From Tenacibaculum haliotis (GTDB taxonomy: Bacteria; Bacteroidota; Bacteroidia; Flavobacteriales; Flavobacteriaceae): 64,000 bases of DNA. A program made the position numbers and the translations under genes. Positions 8,803 to 18,027 of this stretch are shown here, in pieces. A model generated the notes under the pieces. That model saw nothing but the letters and a program-made list of their open reading frames with translations. It was not told the DNA's origin and made no database searches. The DNA lies in the NCBI RefSeq assembly GCF_025215075.1, contig NZ_JAOBTH010000029.1, positions 124,001-188,000 on the forward strand, read 5' to 3'. Within the stretch, counting starts at the first letter, position 1. Every line of letters starts with the position of its first letter.

Positions 8803-10533
8803 TTAATCGTACGCCTGATGTATATATTGTGCGTATTTTTTTTGATTTTGATTATCGCCTGTTTTAAAAAAATTAACTGCGCCATTGGCACGCATAAAAA
8901 AGTGATTTAAACTTACCTCTTCTAATACACCTCCTCTAAAAAAAGCATCTCTTACAGGGCCTTTTACTCCTGCAAAATAAAATGCTATGTTTCTTTTGTT
9001 GTAATATCTAATACGTTCCTTTAGCATTTCTATACCAGTACTATCAACACGGTTGATACTTTCTGCATCTAGTACAATTAGCTTCAATGATTTTCCTTTT
9101 TCTGCCGTCATTTCATCTAACTTCTCACGAAAGTAATTTGAATTTGCATAAAATAATTGCGCATCAAAACGAAAAACTAATATTTCCTTATCTGTAATTA
9201 CTTCTTTAAATCTGTTTTTATTTCGATAAAAATCAGAGCTAGGTACTTTTCCTAATTCGACTACATAAGGCCTAGATGTTCTAAAAATCAATACAATTAA
9301 AGACAAACCAACACCGATTAATATTCCGGGTTCAATTCCGAAGAATATAGTCGATAAAAACGTTGCAATTAACAACCAGAAATCTAAATTATTTGCTGTC
9401 CATAATCTTTTAGCTTCTTTTACATTTATTAAATTAAATACCGCTACTATAATTATTGCTGCTAAAACTGTTTTAGGTAAATGATAAAATACTGGTGTTA
9501 AAAACAGCAATGTTAGTACCACCATAATTACAGCTACAATTGCTGAAACACCTGTTTTACCACCTGCTTCTTCATTAATCGCTGAGCGAGAAAAACTAGA
9601 AGTTGATGGGTATGATTGAAATAAAGAACCTACAATATTACTTAAACCTAAGGCTACTAATTCTTGATTAGGTCTTATTCTGTATTCATCTTGTTTTGCT
9701 TCTAATGTTTTTCCTATGGATATAATTTCCAAATATCCTACCATTACCAATGTTGCTGCTATTGGTGTCAACTCTCTAATTAAAGCAATATCAATAACTG
9801 GAATCGTGAATTTTGGTAAACCCGACGGAATTTCTTTTACAATTGCGACATCTGTTAAATAGCTTCCAAAAAAACGAAGCGTCACTATTCCTAAAACCAC
9901 AACAATTAAAGCATTTGGTATTTTCTTGTTGATTTTTCTACAAATCATAATTACAACACATGCTGTAATTCCGATAATAGTTGCATTTGTATTGAAATGT
10001 CCTATTCTATTAATAATATCTTCTATAAGAATATGTACTTGATCACTTTGTAAAAAATCTACTCCAAGTAAATTTCGAAACTGATTTAATCCAATAATAA
10101 GTGCTACAGCAGATGTAAACCCTATAATTACAGGTCTTGATAAAAAATTTACAATAAATCCTAAACGAAACAACCCCATTAAAAGCTGAATACTCCCTAC
10201 CATTAATGCTAATAAAATAGCAATAGCAATATAACTTTCAGATCCTATTAATGCCAATGTCGAAACTCCTGTTGCTACAATTAAAGAATCCATTGCCACA
10301 GGACCAATTGCTACTTGACGAGATGATCCAAAAACTGCATACATTAATTGGGGTACCAAAGCCGCATACAAACCATAAATAGGTGGTAATCCTGCAATTA
10401 ATGCATACGCAATTCCTTGTGGAATTAAAACCGTTGCTACAGTTATACCCGCTACAACATCACCTCTAAACTGTGATTTCTTGTAGTTTGGTAACCATTC
10501 TAATATAGGTATGAGTTTTTTTAGTAATTTCAT
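8803..10533 (-). CDS. SulP-family anion permease with C-terminal STAS domain
   Basis: 576 residues, typical SulP length. The membrane domain (about 20-410) has the family signature IPQGIAYALIAGLPPIYGLYAA and many hydrophobic segments; a STAS domain occupies about 430-550 (VLDAESINRVDSTGIEML). The family exchanges or imports sulfate, bicarbonate or other anions through the inner membrane; the substrate cannot be fixed. The start is 2 bases after the ruvB stop, so it is transcribed with ruvB. The next gene oxidises persulfide, which makes sulfate or sulfite a plausible substrate. Confidence 0.92.
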   Translation of the reverse strand: MKLLKKLIPILEWLPNYKKSQFRGDVVAGITVATVLIPQGIAYALIAGLPPIYGLYAALVPQLMYAVFGSSRQVAIGPVAMDSLIVATGVSTLALIGSESYIAIAILLALMVGSIQLLMGLFRLGFIVNFLSRPVIIGFTSAVALIIGLNQFRNLLGVDFLQSDQVHILIEDIINRIGHFNTNATIIGITACVVIMICRKINKKIPNALIVVVLGIVTLRFFGSYLTDVAIVKEIPSGLPKFTIPVIDIALIRELTPIAATLVMVGYLEIISIGKTLEAKQDEYRIRPNQELVALGLSNIVGSLFQSYPSTSSFSRSAINEEAGGKTGVSAIVAVIMVVLTLLFLTPVFYHLPKTVLAAIIIVAVFNLINVKEAKRLWTANNLDFWLLIATFLSTIFFGIEPGILIGVGLSLIVLIFRTSRPYVVELGKVPSSDFYRNKNRFKEVITDKEILVFRFDAQLFYANSNYFREKLDEMTAEKGKSLKLIVLDAESINRVDSTGIEMLKERIRYYNKRNIAFYFAGVKGPVRDAFFRGGVLEEVSLNHFFMRANGAVNFFKTGDNQNQKKYAQYIHQAYD

Positions 10534-10535
10534 TT

Positions 10536-11558
10536 TTAAAAAAGACCTCCTTGAGTTGATTCCTTTATTCTTCCTAAGTGTTTATATGCCAAGTCGGTTA
10601 CTTCTCTACCTCTTGGAGTACGCATTATAAAGCCTTGTTGAATTAAAAACGGTTCATATACTTCTTCAATCGTTTCAGTATTTTCACTAACTGCAGTTGC
10701 AATGGTACTAATTCCTACTGGGCCTCCTTTAAATTTATCAATAATAGTTACTAAAATTTTATTATCCATTTCATCTAAACCATGCGCATCAACATTCAAT
10801 GCTTTTAATGCATAAACAGCTATTTCAATTGTAATACTTCCATTCCCTTTTATCTGAGCGAAATCTCGTACTCTTCTCAATAATGCATTAGCAATACGAG
10901 GTGTTCCTCTACTTCTACCTGCAATTTCTATTGCTGCTTCCATAGAAATTGGTACTCCTAAAATATGTGAACTACGTTGAATAATAGTAGTCAGTAATTC
11001 TGTTGAATAATAATGCAAACGACTACTGATTCCGAAACGAGCTCGCATGGGTGCTGTTAACAACCCCGATCGTGTTGTGGCTCCTACTAAAGTAAAAGGT
11101 TCTAAATTTATTTGAACTGTACGTGCATTGGGTCCTGACTCAATCATAATATCGATTTTATAGTCTTCCATTGCTGAATATAAATACTCTTCTACAATGG
11201 GACTTAGTCGATGAATCTCATCAATAAACAACACATCTCGTTCATCAAGATTTGTTAATAACCCTGCTAAATCTCCGGGCTTATCTAAAACTGGTCCTGA
11301 GGTTACTTTAATTCCAACTCCTAACTCATTTGCTAGAATATGGGCCAAGGTAGTTTTTCCTAACCCTGGAGGGCCATGAAACAACGTATGATCTAATGCT
11401 TCATCACGTTGATTAGCGGCTTCTACAAATATTTTTAAGTTATCAATTGCTTGATCTTGTCCTGAAAAATCATCAAAAGAAAGCGGACGTAGTTTTTTTT
11501 CTACATCTAAATCTTCGTTTGATAAATTGGTGTTTTCAGGGTTTAAATTTTCGTTCAT
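10536..11558 (-). CDS. ruvB: Holliday junction branch-migration helicase RuvB
   Basis: 340 residues, full length. AAA+ motifs are intact: Walker [13 protein letters not shown], Walker [10 protein letters not shown], sensor region [10 protein letters not shown], and a C-terminal winged helix ending [15 protein letters not shown]. RuvB forms the hexameric motor that, with RuvA, moves Holliday junctions during recombination repair. It is followed after 2 bases by the SulP gene, an unusual but tight pairing. A TATATTTG box lies only 7 bases before the ATG, predicting a leaderless or nearly leaderless mRNA. Confidence 0.98.
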   Translation of the reverse strand: MNENLNPENTNLSNEDLDVEKKLRPLSFDDFSGQDQAIDNLKIFVEAANQRDEALDHTLFHGPPGLGKTTLAHILANELGVGIKVTSGPVLDKPGDLAGLLTNLDERDVLFIDEIHRLSPIVEEYLYSAMEDYKIDIMIESGPNARTVQINLEPFTLVGATTRSGLLTAPMRARFGISSRLHYYSTELLTTIIQRSSHILGVPISMEAAIEIAGRSRGTPRIANALLRRVRDFAQIKGNGSITIEIAVYALKALNVDAHGLDEMDNKILVTIIDKFKGGPVGISTIATAVSENTETIEEVYEPFLIQQGFIMRTPRGREVTDLAYKHLGRIKESTQGGLF

Positions 11559-11565
11559 ATGGGCA

Positions 11566-11573
11566 CAAATATA
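11566..11573 (-). promoter_or_regulatory. TAnnTTTG -7 box of ruvB
   Basis: On the minus strand the box TATATTTG ends 7 bases before the ruvB ATG. A 16-bp perfect palindrome (ATTGTTACGTAACAAT, 11602-11617) lies where the -33 to -50 region would be. Confidence 0.65.
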
Positions 11574-11663
11574 CTTGAAATAGACTGTTTGGTTTGTAAT
11601 AATTGTTACGTAACAATGTTAGCAATGCTAAGATACATATAACTAGATAAAGTTATAAAGTAA

Positions 11664-11697
11664 AAAACCTGAAACAATATTTATTGTTTCAGGTTTA
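11664..11697 (-). terminator. Terminator of the DUF4197 gene
   Basis: A 14-bp perfect stem (11665-11678 with 11683-11696) and 4-base loop, followed on the minus strand by a T run, lies 27 bases after the stop. Confidence 0.9.
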
Positions 11698-11723
11698 ATT
11701 TACTTAAGGTTAAAACCTTACAC

Positions 11724-12431
11724 TTATTTTCTATCCTGTAGTGCGAATACTTGACGTAATAAAGCAGTATCTCGTAAACCAACTTTTTCACGAATTCCTT
11801 TTTCTTCAACTTCAATCATCGTAAAAACTCCTTTTAAAGCTTCACCCGTAACATAATCCGTTAAATCAGCATTCACTTTCTTTACAAATGGAATTTTATT
11901 ATATTTATTAATTAAGTTTGCCCAAATTTTATCTGCTCCTACTTTACTAAAAGATTTTTTTATTACGGGGTTAAACTGACTGTACAATGCCGTATTTGTT
12001 TTTCCTTTTAAATAAGATGTTGCTGCGTTTTTATCTCCTAATAGAATATTCTTTGCATCATTAAAACTTATTTCTTTTACCGCGTTTACAAAAATTGGTG
12101 TTGCTGTTTTTACAGCGTCTTCTGCAGTTCTATTAATAGCCTTTAAGCCTTCATCAGCTAAACTACTTAACCCTATTTTTCGCAAACCTTTATCTACTGC
12201 TTGTAATTCTTTTGGCAAAATAATTTTCACTAACTCATTTCGGTAAAATCCATCTTTTGCTGTTAATTTAGATACCTGATGTTGAATCCCTTTATCTAAT
12301 GCTTGGCGTAAACCATTTCCGATTTGTTCTTGTGACAAAACACCTCCTGTTGGCAATTGATTTACTACTTTTTGTAATTCTGCACATCCTGTAAGTAAAA
12401 CTACAAATGCTACTGCTATAACTTTTTTCAT
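11724..12431 (-). CDS. DUF4197 lipoprotein
   Basis: 235 residues. The signal peptide ends in the lipobox VLLTGC (Cys16). The rest matches the DUF4197 pattern, including GLRQALDKGIQ near residue 45 and conserved internal repeats of Ala/Lys-rich helices. Function of the family is unknown. The protein should be lipid-anchored in the cell envelope. It has its own terminator and no obvious functional link to ruvB downstream. Confidence 0.9.
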   Translation of the reverse strand: MKKVIAVAFVVLLTGCAELQKVVNQLPTGGVLSQEQIGNGLRQALDKGIQHQVSKLTAKDGFYRNELVKIILPKELQAVDKGLRKIGLSSLADEGLKAINRTAEDAVKTATPIFVNAVKEISFNDAKNILLGDKNAATSYLKGKTNTALYSQFNPVIKKSFSKVGADKIWANLINKYNKIPFVKKVNADLTDYVTGEALKGVFTMIEVEEKGIREKVGLRDTALLRQVFALQDRK

Positions 12432-12482
12432 CTTTGTTTGTTTATCTATTTTATTAGAAACAATTATTTTATAATTGTCACA

Positions 12483-12665
12483 TTATTTAAAGCTATCTGT
12501 TTTTTTATCATAACCAAACGGACAGTGTTTACAACCACTTTTACAGCAATACCCTCTTTTTAAATGAAATTTTTCGGTAAATACTTTATAACCATCTTCA
12601 TTTAAATAGTAATCCTCTTCAGTTAACTCTATTCGTTTATTATACATTTTAACAAAAGTATTCAT
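12483..12665 (-). CDS. Cys-rich DUF5522 small protein
   Basis: 60 residues from the ATG at 12665; a GTG at 12674 would add three residues but lies close to the terminator stem of the gene before it, so the ATG is preferred. The conserved core is YYLNEDGYKVFTEKFH followed by RGYCCKSGCKHCPFGY, with four cysteines arranged CC-x3-C-x2-C, probably a metal site. The family is widespread in Bacteroidota and uncharacterised. No signal peptide is present, so it is probably cytoplasmic. Confidence 0.85.
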   Translation of the reverse strand: MNTFVKMYNKRIELTEEDYYLNEDGYKVFTEKFHLKRGYCCKSGCKHCPFGYDKKTDSFK

Positions 12666-12676
12666 TTTAAACACAA

Positions 12677-12712
12677 AAAAAGCATCAAATAAGTACTTAT
12701 TTGATGCTTTTT
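12677..12712 (-). terminator. Terminator of the DUF4136 gene
   Basis: A 36-base perfect palindrome built on AAAAAGCATCAAATAAGT, with T-run on the minus strand, lies 17 bases after the DUF4136 stop. Confidence 0.88.
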
Positions 12713-12728
12713 ATTTTATGAAATTACA

Positions 12729-13259
12729 CTATTTTTTATGTTTCTCAGGCGGATATTTAGCCATTATCTCATTCACAAACTCTTTAACACGAGCTTCTTT
12801 TCTTTCAACATCACTCATTCTTAACGCTCCTGTACCTATACCTTGCCAAACTAATTCTTTCTTTTTTGCATCTAACAAATCTATAAACAAGGTTCCTTCT
12901 GTATGCTGAGAAACACTCATTCGATTCATACCGTAATAATATGGATAATAAAATCCGCCGTACATATTATCGCTTATGTTGATTTTTTCACGCGACTTTG
13001 TAAACAGACTTACTAAAATATCTGGTGTCGCAGATTTTGTCATTCCTTTAGCCATCAATTCTAATTCAACAGCACGCATAATTCGTTTTTTATCTAAATC
13101 TGAAATAGCTGCTTTATCAATTCCTTTTTTATAAAAAGCAAAGGTTTTATATTGATTAAAATCTACTTTCGTATCATAATCTGTTGTTACCTTAACAGCA
13201 CTACATGAAGTAATAATTAAAGCGATAATTGGCAAAAAAAGTAATTTTGATATCTTCAT
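12729..13259 (-). CDS. DUF4136 lipoprotein
   Basis: 176 residues. The signal peptide ends in the lipobox IITSC (Cys19). The mature N-terminus (VKVTTDYDTKVDFNQYKTFAFY) is the DUF4136 signature, and the domain runs to about residue 170. Function is unknown; members are envelope lipoproteins in many Gram-negative bacteria. It lies 11 bases after hutU on the same strand, so it may be transcribed from the hut promoter, though a functional link is not evident. Confidence 0.9.
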   Translation of the reverse strand: MKISKLLFLPIIALIITSCSAVKVTTDYDTKVDFNQYKTFAFYKKGIDKAAISDLDKKRIMRAVELELMAKGMTKSATPDILVSLFTKSREKINISDNMYGGFYYPYYYGMNRMSVSQHTEGTLFIDLLDAKKKELVWQGIGTGALRMSDVERKEARVKEFVNEIMAKYPPEKHKK

Positions 13260-13270
13260 TTTCTTAGGAT

Positions 13271-15268
13271 TTATAAATTATCTAACAATGCATCATCAAC
13301 TAAATTAGGTACTGTAACCTGCAAATCTTTTTCGGCTTTCATTGCTCGTTTTATCGCAAATACTGCTTCCTCATTTCTAGCCCAACTTCTTCTTGCTATT
13401 CCGTTATTAACATCCCATAAAAGCATTGATTTTAAGCGTCTTGACGCACTCTTAGAACCATCAAGAAGCATGCCAAATCCACCATTAATAACTTCACCCC
13501 AGCCAACACCACCTCCATTGTGGATAGAAACCCATGTAGCACCTCTAAAGCTATCGCCAATTACGTTTTGTATGGCCATATCGGCCGTATAACGAGAACC
13601 ATCATAAATGTTAGAAGTTTCTCTGTAAGGTGAATCGGTACCTGAAACATCATGATGATCACGCCCCAACACTACATTACCTATTTCACCTTTCTTAATT
13701 GCCTTGTTAAAAGCTTCGGCAATTTTTGTACGTCCTTCAGCATCCGCATATAAAATACGTGCTTGTGAACCCACCACTAATTTATTTTCTTGTGCTCCTT
13801 TAATCCACTGAATATTATCCGTCATTTGTTGTTGGATTTCAATAGGCGAATTCTTTTTTATTTTTTCTAGAACTTTACAAGCAATCGCATCTGTTTTTGC
13901 CAAATCTTCTGGATTCCCGCTTGCACACACCCAACGGAATGGTCCAAAACCATAATCAAAACACATTGGCCCCATAATATCTTGCACATAACTCGGATAT
14001 TTAAACTCACGGCCTAAAGTCGGATTCGGGTTCATAACATCGGCTCCTGCTCTACTAGCTTCTAATAAAAAAGCATTTCCATAATCGAAAAAATAGGTTC
14101 CTTTTTCGGTGTGTTTATTGATTGCTTTTGCGTGTCTTCTTAATGTTTTCTGAACTTCTTCTTTAAATTTCTTCGGATGCTCAGCCATCATCACATTAGC
14201 GTCTTCAAAAGAAATATCAACTGGATAATATCCACCTGCCCAAGGATTGTGTAATGATGTTTGATCTGACCCTAAATCGATATGAATATTGGCTTCATCA
14301 AATTTTTCCCAAACGGCAACTATGTTCCCTAAATAAGCGATAGAAACTGTTTCTTCATTTTCTTTTGCCGATTTTACTCGTGCTACTAATTCATCTAAAT
14401 CGGTAATTTTTTCATCAATCCAACCTTGTTCTAACCGTACTTGTGTAATCTTCGGATTCACCTCAGCACACACCGTAATACAACCTGCAATATTACCTGC
14501 TTTTGGTTGCGCTCCGCTCATTCCTCCTAAACCAGCAGTAACAAACAAACCTCCTTTTGGCATTTTTTTAATTTTTCTGAATCCGTTTAAAACAGTAATT
14601 GTTGTTCCGTGAACAATTCCCTGGGGGCCGATATACATATAACTTCCTGCCGTCATTTGCCCATATTGCGAAACTCCCAACGCATTCATTTTTTCCCAAT
14701 CGTCAGGCTGTGAATAGTTCGGAATTACCATTCCGTTCGTTACCACAACTCTTGGCGCGTTTTTGTTTGATGGAAATAATCCCATTGGATGCCCCGAATA
14801 CATGGTTAAAGTTTGCTTATCTGTCATTTTAGACAAATACTGCATGGTTAATAAATACTGTGCCCAGTTTTGAAAAACCGCTCCGTTTCCTCCATAAGTT
14901 ATCAATTCATGCGGATGTTGTGCCACGGCATAATCTAAATTATTCTGAATCATTAACATGATTGCTTTTGCCTGTGTACTTTTACCCGGATATTCTTTAA
15001 TGTCTCTAGCTTTCATCTTATAGGTAGGACGAAAACGATACATATATATACGTCCGTATTTTTCTAATTCTTCTGAAAATTCAGGTAATAAAACTTCGTG
15101 ATGTTTTTTATCAAAATATCGCAAAGCATTTTTTAATGCTAACTTTTTTTCTTCAGCAGTTAAAATATCTTTACGTTTCGGAGCTCTGTTTATTGACGAA
15201 TCATAAACTGGCATTTCTGGTAATTCATTCGGAATACCTTGTTTGATTTGTTTTTTAAATGACATCAT
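13271..15268 (-). CDS. hutU: Urocanate hydratase
   Basis: 665 residues, the longer form found in Bacteroidota (about 100 residues longer than the Pseudomonas enzyme). It has the NAD-binding region with GLGGMSGAQPKA and the active-site region FGPFRWVCASGNPEDL containing the conserved cysteine. It converts urocanate to imidazolone propionate, the second step of histidine degradation in the cytoplasm. It lies downstream of hutH on the same strand, separated by a dispersed repeat (15312-15395). hutI and hutG are not in the window. Confidence 0.97.
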   Translation of the reverse strand: MMSFKKQIKQGIPNELPEMPVYDSSINRAPKRKDILTAEEKKLALKNALRYFDKKHHEVLLPEFSEELEKYGRIYMYRFRPTYKMKARDIKEYPGKSTQAKAIMLMIQNNLDYAVAQHPHELITYGGNGAVFQNWAQYLLTMQYLSKMTDKQTLTMYSGHPMGLFPSNKNAPRVVVTNGMVIPNYSQPDDWEKMNALGVSQYGQMTAGSYMYIGPQGIVHGTTITVLNGFRKIKKMPKGGLFVTAGLGGMSGAQPKAGNIAGCITVCAEVNPKITQVRLEQGWIDEKITDLDELVARVKSAKENEETVSIAYLGNIVAVWEKFDEANIHIDLGSDQTSLHNPWAGGYYPVDISFEDANVMMAEHPKKFKEEVQKTLRRHAKAINKHTEKGTYFFDYGNAFLLEASRAGADVMNPNPTLGREFKYPSYVQDIMGPMCFDYGFGPFRWVCASGNPEDLAKTDAIACKVLEKIKKNSPIEIQQQMTDNIQWIKGAQENKLVVGSQARILYADAEGRTKIAEAFNKAIKKGEIGNVVLGRDHHDVSGTDSPYRETSNIYDGSRYTADMAIQNVIGDSFRGATWVSIHNGGGVGWGEVINGGFGMLLDGSKSASRRLKSMLLWDVNNGIARRSWARNEEAVFAIKRAMKAEKDLQVTVPNLVDDALLDNL

Positions 15269-15311
15269 AATTTATTTTTTTATTGTCCGTAATTTATAAT
15301 AACTCCTTTTA

Positions 15312-15395
15312 CGTCAACCTGAACTCGTTTCAGGTTCACATCATAACATACTCTTTATTATAAAGGTGTGATTCTGAAATAAATTCAGAATGACG
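15312..15395. repeat. Paired inverted REP-like element between hutH and hutU
   Basis: The 84-base element begins CGTCA and ends TGACG. Its left half (CGTCAACCTGAACTCG..., 15312-15343) and the reverse complement of its right half (15364-15395) are alike, and each half holds its own small palindrome. A core of the right half (15370-15395) recurs inside icmF at 23765-23790 with 24 of 26 bases equal. Elements of this kind are widespread in flavobacterial genomes. Confidence 0.8.
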
Positions 15396-15434
15396 CTCCT
15401 ATATTTGGTTATGAATTAAAACGAATATTATTTT

Positions 15435-16925
15435 TTAACGAACTGTAAATTCTCTATTCTTAACCATATTTACCAATGTTTTAATATCATCTTTTAACAC
15501 ACGATCTTCTTCTAATTTGTCAACTTTGTTTCTGATGATTTTAAAATTTTCTTCAATGATATCAGAAAATGTATTTGGTCTTCTAAACTCCATTGCTTGT
15601 GCTGCGTACATAAATTCTATAGCCAAAATCTTATCGATATTTCCTAAAATTTGATTGAATTTTCGCCCAGAAATACTTCCCATAGAAACATGATCTTCTT
15701 GCCCTAATGAAGTTGGAACACTATCTGCCGAAGGCGGAAAACACAACGATTTATTTTCAGTTACCAAAGCTGCGGTAGTGTATTGCGGAATCATAAACCC
15801 CGAATTTAAGCCTCCTGCCTCGGTTAATAATCTTGGTAAGCCGTATTTACCTTCCAGTAACAAATAACAACGTCTGTCGGAAATATTTCCTAATTCTGAT
15901 GCTGCTATAGATGCGTAATCTAAAGCCATTGCTAAAGGTTGTCCGTGAAAATTACCACCCGAAATTGCTTCAGTTTCACTCAATACAATTGGGTTATCGG
16001 TAACAGCATTCATTTCTATTTCTGCCAGCTCATTTAAATGCTCAAAAGCATTTCTTGATGCTCCGTGAACTTGTGGCATACAGCGAATTGAATACGGATC
16101 TTGCACACGATCGCATTCCAAATGATTTTCTACATTTTGAGAACCTTGTAATAACATTCGTATACGTTCGGCTACTTTTATATTGCCTTTAAACGGGCGA
16201 ATTGCATGTAATTCTTTTCTAAAAGGAGAAGCACTTCCTTGAAAACCTTCTAAAGTCATTGCGCCAGCAACATCAGCAACATCTAAAATATATTCCATTT
16301 TTTGAAGTCCTAAAATAGCATGCGCTAAAATAAATTGCGTTCCGTTAATTAATCCTAAACCTTCTTTAGCCATTAAAGTTAACGGTGCTAAATTGTGCTT
16401 TTTTAATATTTCTTTTGAACTGACAATCTCATTTTCAATCCAAAATTCCCCCTCACCTAACAACGGTAAAAACAAATGTGAAAGTGGCGCTAAATCTCCC
16501 GATGCCCCTACTGATCCTTGCTCAGGAACAATTGGTAACAAATCGTTTTCAATAAAATAGATGATGCGTTCTATTAATTTTAATCGCACGCCCGAAAAAC
16601 CTTGACAAAGCGCATGCACTTTACAAATCATCATGATTTTAGATAATTTTTTATCAATCGGATTTCCAACACCAACTGCATGTGTAATCAATAAATTTTC
16701 TTGCAACTTACTGGTTTCTTCAGGTGTAATTTGCACATCACATAAAGGGCCAAAACCCGTGTTGATTCCGTAAACAGCAGCTTTTGAATTTGCCATTACC
16801 TCCACCTTTCTTCTACATTCAATTATACTGTTTTCAGCTTCTTTTGTAATGGTTGCTTTTAAAGCTCCTTCAGCAATTGCAATTACCTTATTTACAGTTA
16901 ATTTATCTATTCCGTACTTAAACAT
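15435..16925 (-). CDS. hutH: Histidine ammonia-lyase
   Basis: 496 residues, full length. The Ala-Ser-Gly triad that cyclises to the MIO electrophile is at residues 141-143 (SVGASGDLAPLSH), and the catalytic Tyr region INTGFGP is at 54-60. It deaminates histidine to urocanate, the first step of the hut pathway. hutU follows on the same strand after 166 bases. A divergent LysR gene starts 79 bases away, and a dyad at 16943-16970 overlaps the hutH promoter, suggesting LysR control. Confidence 0.97.
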   Translation of the reverse strand: MFKYGIDKLTVNKVIAIAEGALKATITKEAENSIIECRRKVEVMANSKAAVYGINTGFGPLCDVQITPEETSKLQENLLITHAVGVGNPIDKKLSKIMMICKVHALCQGFSGVRLKLIERIIYFIENDLLPIVPEQGSVGASGDLAPLSHLFLPLLGEGEFWIENEIVSSKEILKKHNLAPLTLMAKEGLGLINGTQFILAHAILGLQKMEYILDVADVAGAMTLEGFQGSASPFRKELHAIRPFKGNIKVAERIRMLLQGSQNVENHLECDRVQDPYSIRCMPQVHGASRNAFEHLNELAEIEMNAVTDNPIVLSETEAISGGNFHGQPLAMALDYASIAASELGNISDRRCYLLLEGKYGLPRLLTEAGGLNSGFMIPQYTTAALVTENKSLCFPPSADSVPTSLGQEDHVSMGSISGRKFNQILGNIDKILAIEFMYAAQAMEFRRPNTFSDIIEENFKIIRNKVDKLEEDRVLKDDIKTLVNMVKNREFTVR

Positions 16926-16942
16926 CCTGTTCTATTTTATTT

Positions 16943-16970
16943 TTATCAAAGTTATTTTTATTTTTGATAA
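16943..16970. promoter_or_regulatory. Dyad operator overlapping the hutH promoter
   Basis: TTATCAAA (16943-16950) and TTTGATAA (16963-16970) are 8-bp perfect inverted arms separated by 12 bases, a spacing fit for a LysR-type dimer. Confidence 0.55.
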
Positions 16971-16974
16971 CCAA
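16947..16974 (-). promoter_or_regulatory. hutH promoter (-33 TTG, -7 TAACTTTG)
   Basis: On the minus strand, TTG (16972-16974) is followed after 17 bases by TAACTTTG (16947-16954), a full match to the Bacteroidota promoter consensus, 21 bases before the hutH ATG. Confidence 0.75.
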
Positions 16975-17004
16975 TAAGACTTAAATAATCATCAATTAAT
17001 AACC

Positions 17005-17886
17005 ATGAGTAATCAAATAGAATTAAGACATCTCCGTTATTTTTTAGCAGTTGCTGAAGATTTGCATTTTCGAAAAGCTGCTGAAAGACTCTTTATTTCT
17101 CAACCAGGTTTAAGCAGACAGATAAAACAAATGGAAGAAGATTTAGATATTCAGTTATTTGTTCGTCATAACCGAAAGGTAGCATTAACGGAGGCTGGAA
17201 TATATCTTAAAACCGAACTTACTCAGAGTTTAAAAAACCTCAACCATGCTTTTGAAAATGCTAAACTTTTACAAGACGGAAAAGACGGGCATCTAAACTT
17301 TGGTTATGTAGGTTCTGCAATGCAAAATATTATTCCTAATTTATTAGTTGAGTTTAAAAAAGAATATCCAAATGTTCAGTTCGGGTTAAAGGAAATGGAC
17401 AATAAAAAACAGATAGACAGTTTACTTTCTAATGATATTGATTTAGGTTTTGTAAGGCTAGATCGTGTACCAAGAGGGCTTGCTATAAAACCTATTTTAA
17501 AAGAATCTTTTTGTTTAGTTTTACCTAAAAATCACCCTGTAAATGAAAATAATTTTAAAGGATTGCATCAATTAAAAAATGAATCTTTTATTCTTTTCGA
17601 TCCTTCTTACAGTCCTTCTTATTTTGAAAAGGTAATGCAAATTTTCGATGATAGTAATTTTACACCCCTTGTTACCCACAATACAATTCATGCTGCATCT
17701 ATTTACAAACTAGTAGAGAATAATTTTGGGTTATCAATTGTACCTAAATCATTACAACACGGATATGACATGAAGGTAAAATTCATTGAACTTAAAAACA
17801 TACCACAACGCACCACTTTATCTGTAGTTTGGGATAAAAACAATAAAAATTCGATTTTAAAATCACTTCTAAACAAACTCCACTAA
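17005..17886 (+). CDS. LysR-family transcriptional regulator, probable hut regulator
   Basis: 293 residues. The N-terminal winged helix-turn-helix (residues 5-65, RHLRYFLAVAEDLHFRKAAERL) is followed by a LysR substrate-binding domain with two lobes from about 90. It is divergent from hutH with 79 bases between starts, the classic arrangement of a LysR gene and its target, so control of histidine degradation is likely. The effector (histidine or urocanate) is not readable. No clear terminator follows; only a weak hairpin lies near 17883-17906. Confidence 0.92.
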   Translation: MSNQIELRHLRYFLAVAEDLHFRKAAERLFISQPGLSRQIKQMEEDLDIQLFVRHNRKVALTEAGIYLKTELTQSLKNLNHAFENAKLLQDGKDGHLNFGYVGSAMQNIIPNLLVEFKKEYPNVQFGLKEMDNKKQIDSLLSNDIDLGFVRLDRVPRGLAIKPILKESFCLVLPKNHPVNENNFKGLHQLKNESFILFDPSYSPSYFEKVMQIFDDSNFTPLVTHNTIHAASIYKLVENNFGLSIVPKSLQHGYDMKVKFIELKNIPQRTTLSVVWDKNNKNSILKSLLNKLH

Positions 17887-18027
17887 CAGCTGTTAAAAAA
17901 CAGTTTAAAATAATTAATTCTCATGGATTACACTACTATAATTAACTTTCATAATTGCTAATAACTTTTATAGTTTATGAGCATAAATATGATTAATATT
18001 GTTGCTATTAAATCTAAAAAAAATATA

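Noticed and set aside
12718..12909. Plus-strand 63-codon frame antisense to the DUF4136 gene
   Set aside because: Shadow of a well-supported lipoprotein gene on the other strand.
17883..17906. Weak hairpin after the LysR gene
   Set aside because: Stem is only a few base pairs with mismatches and lacks a T run; not called as a terminator.
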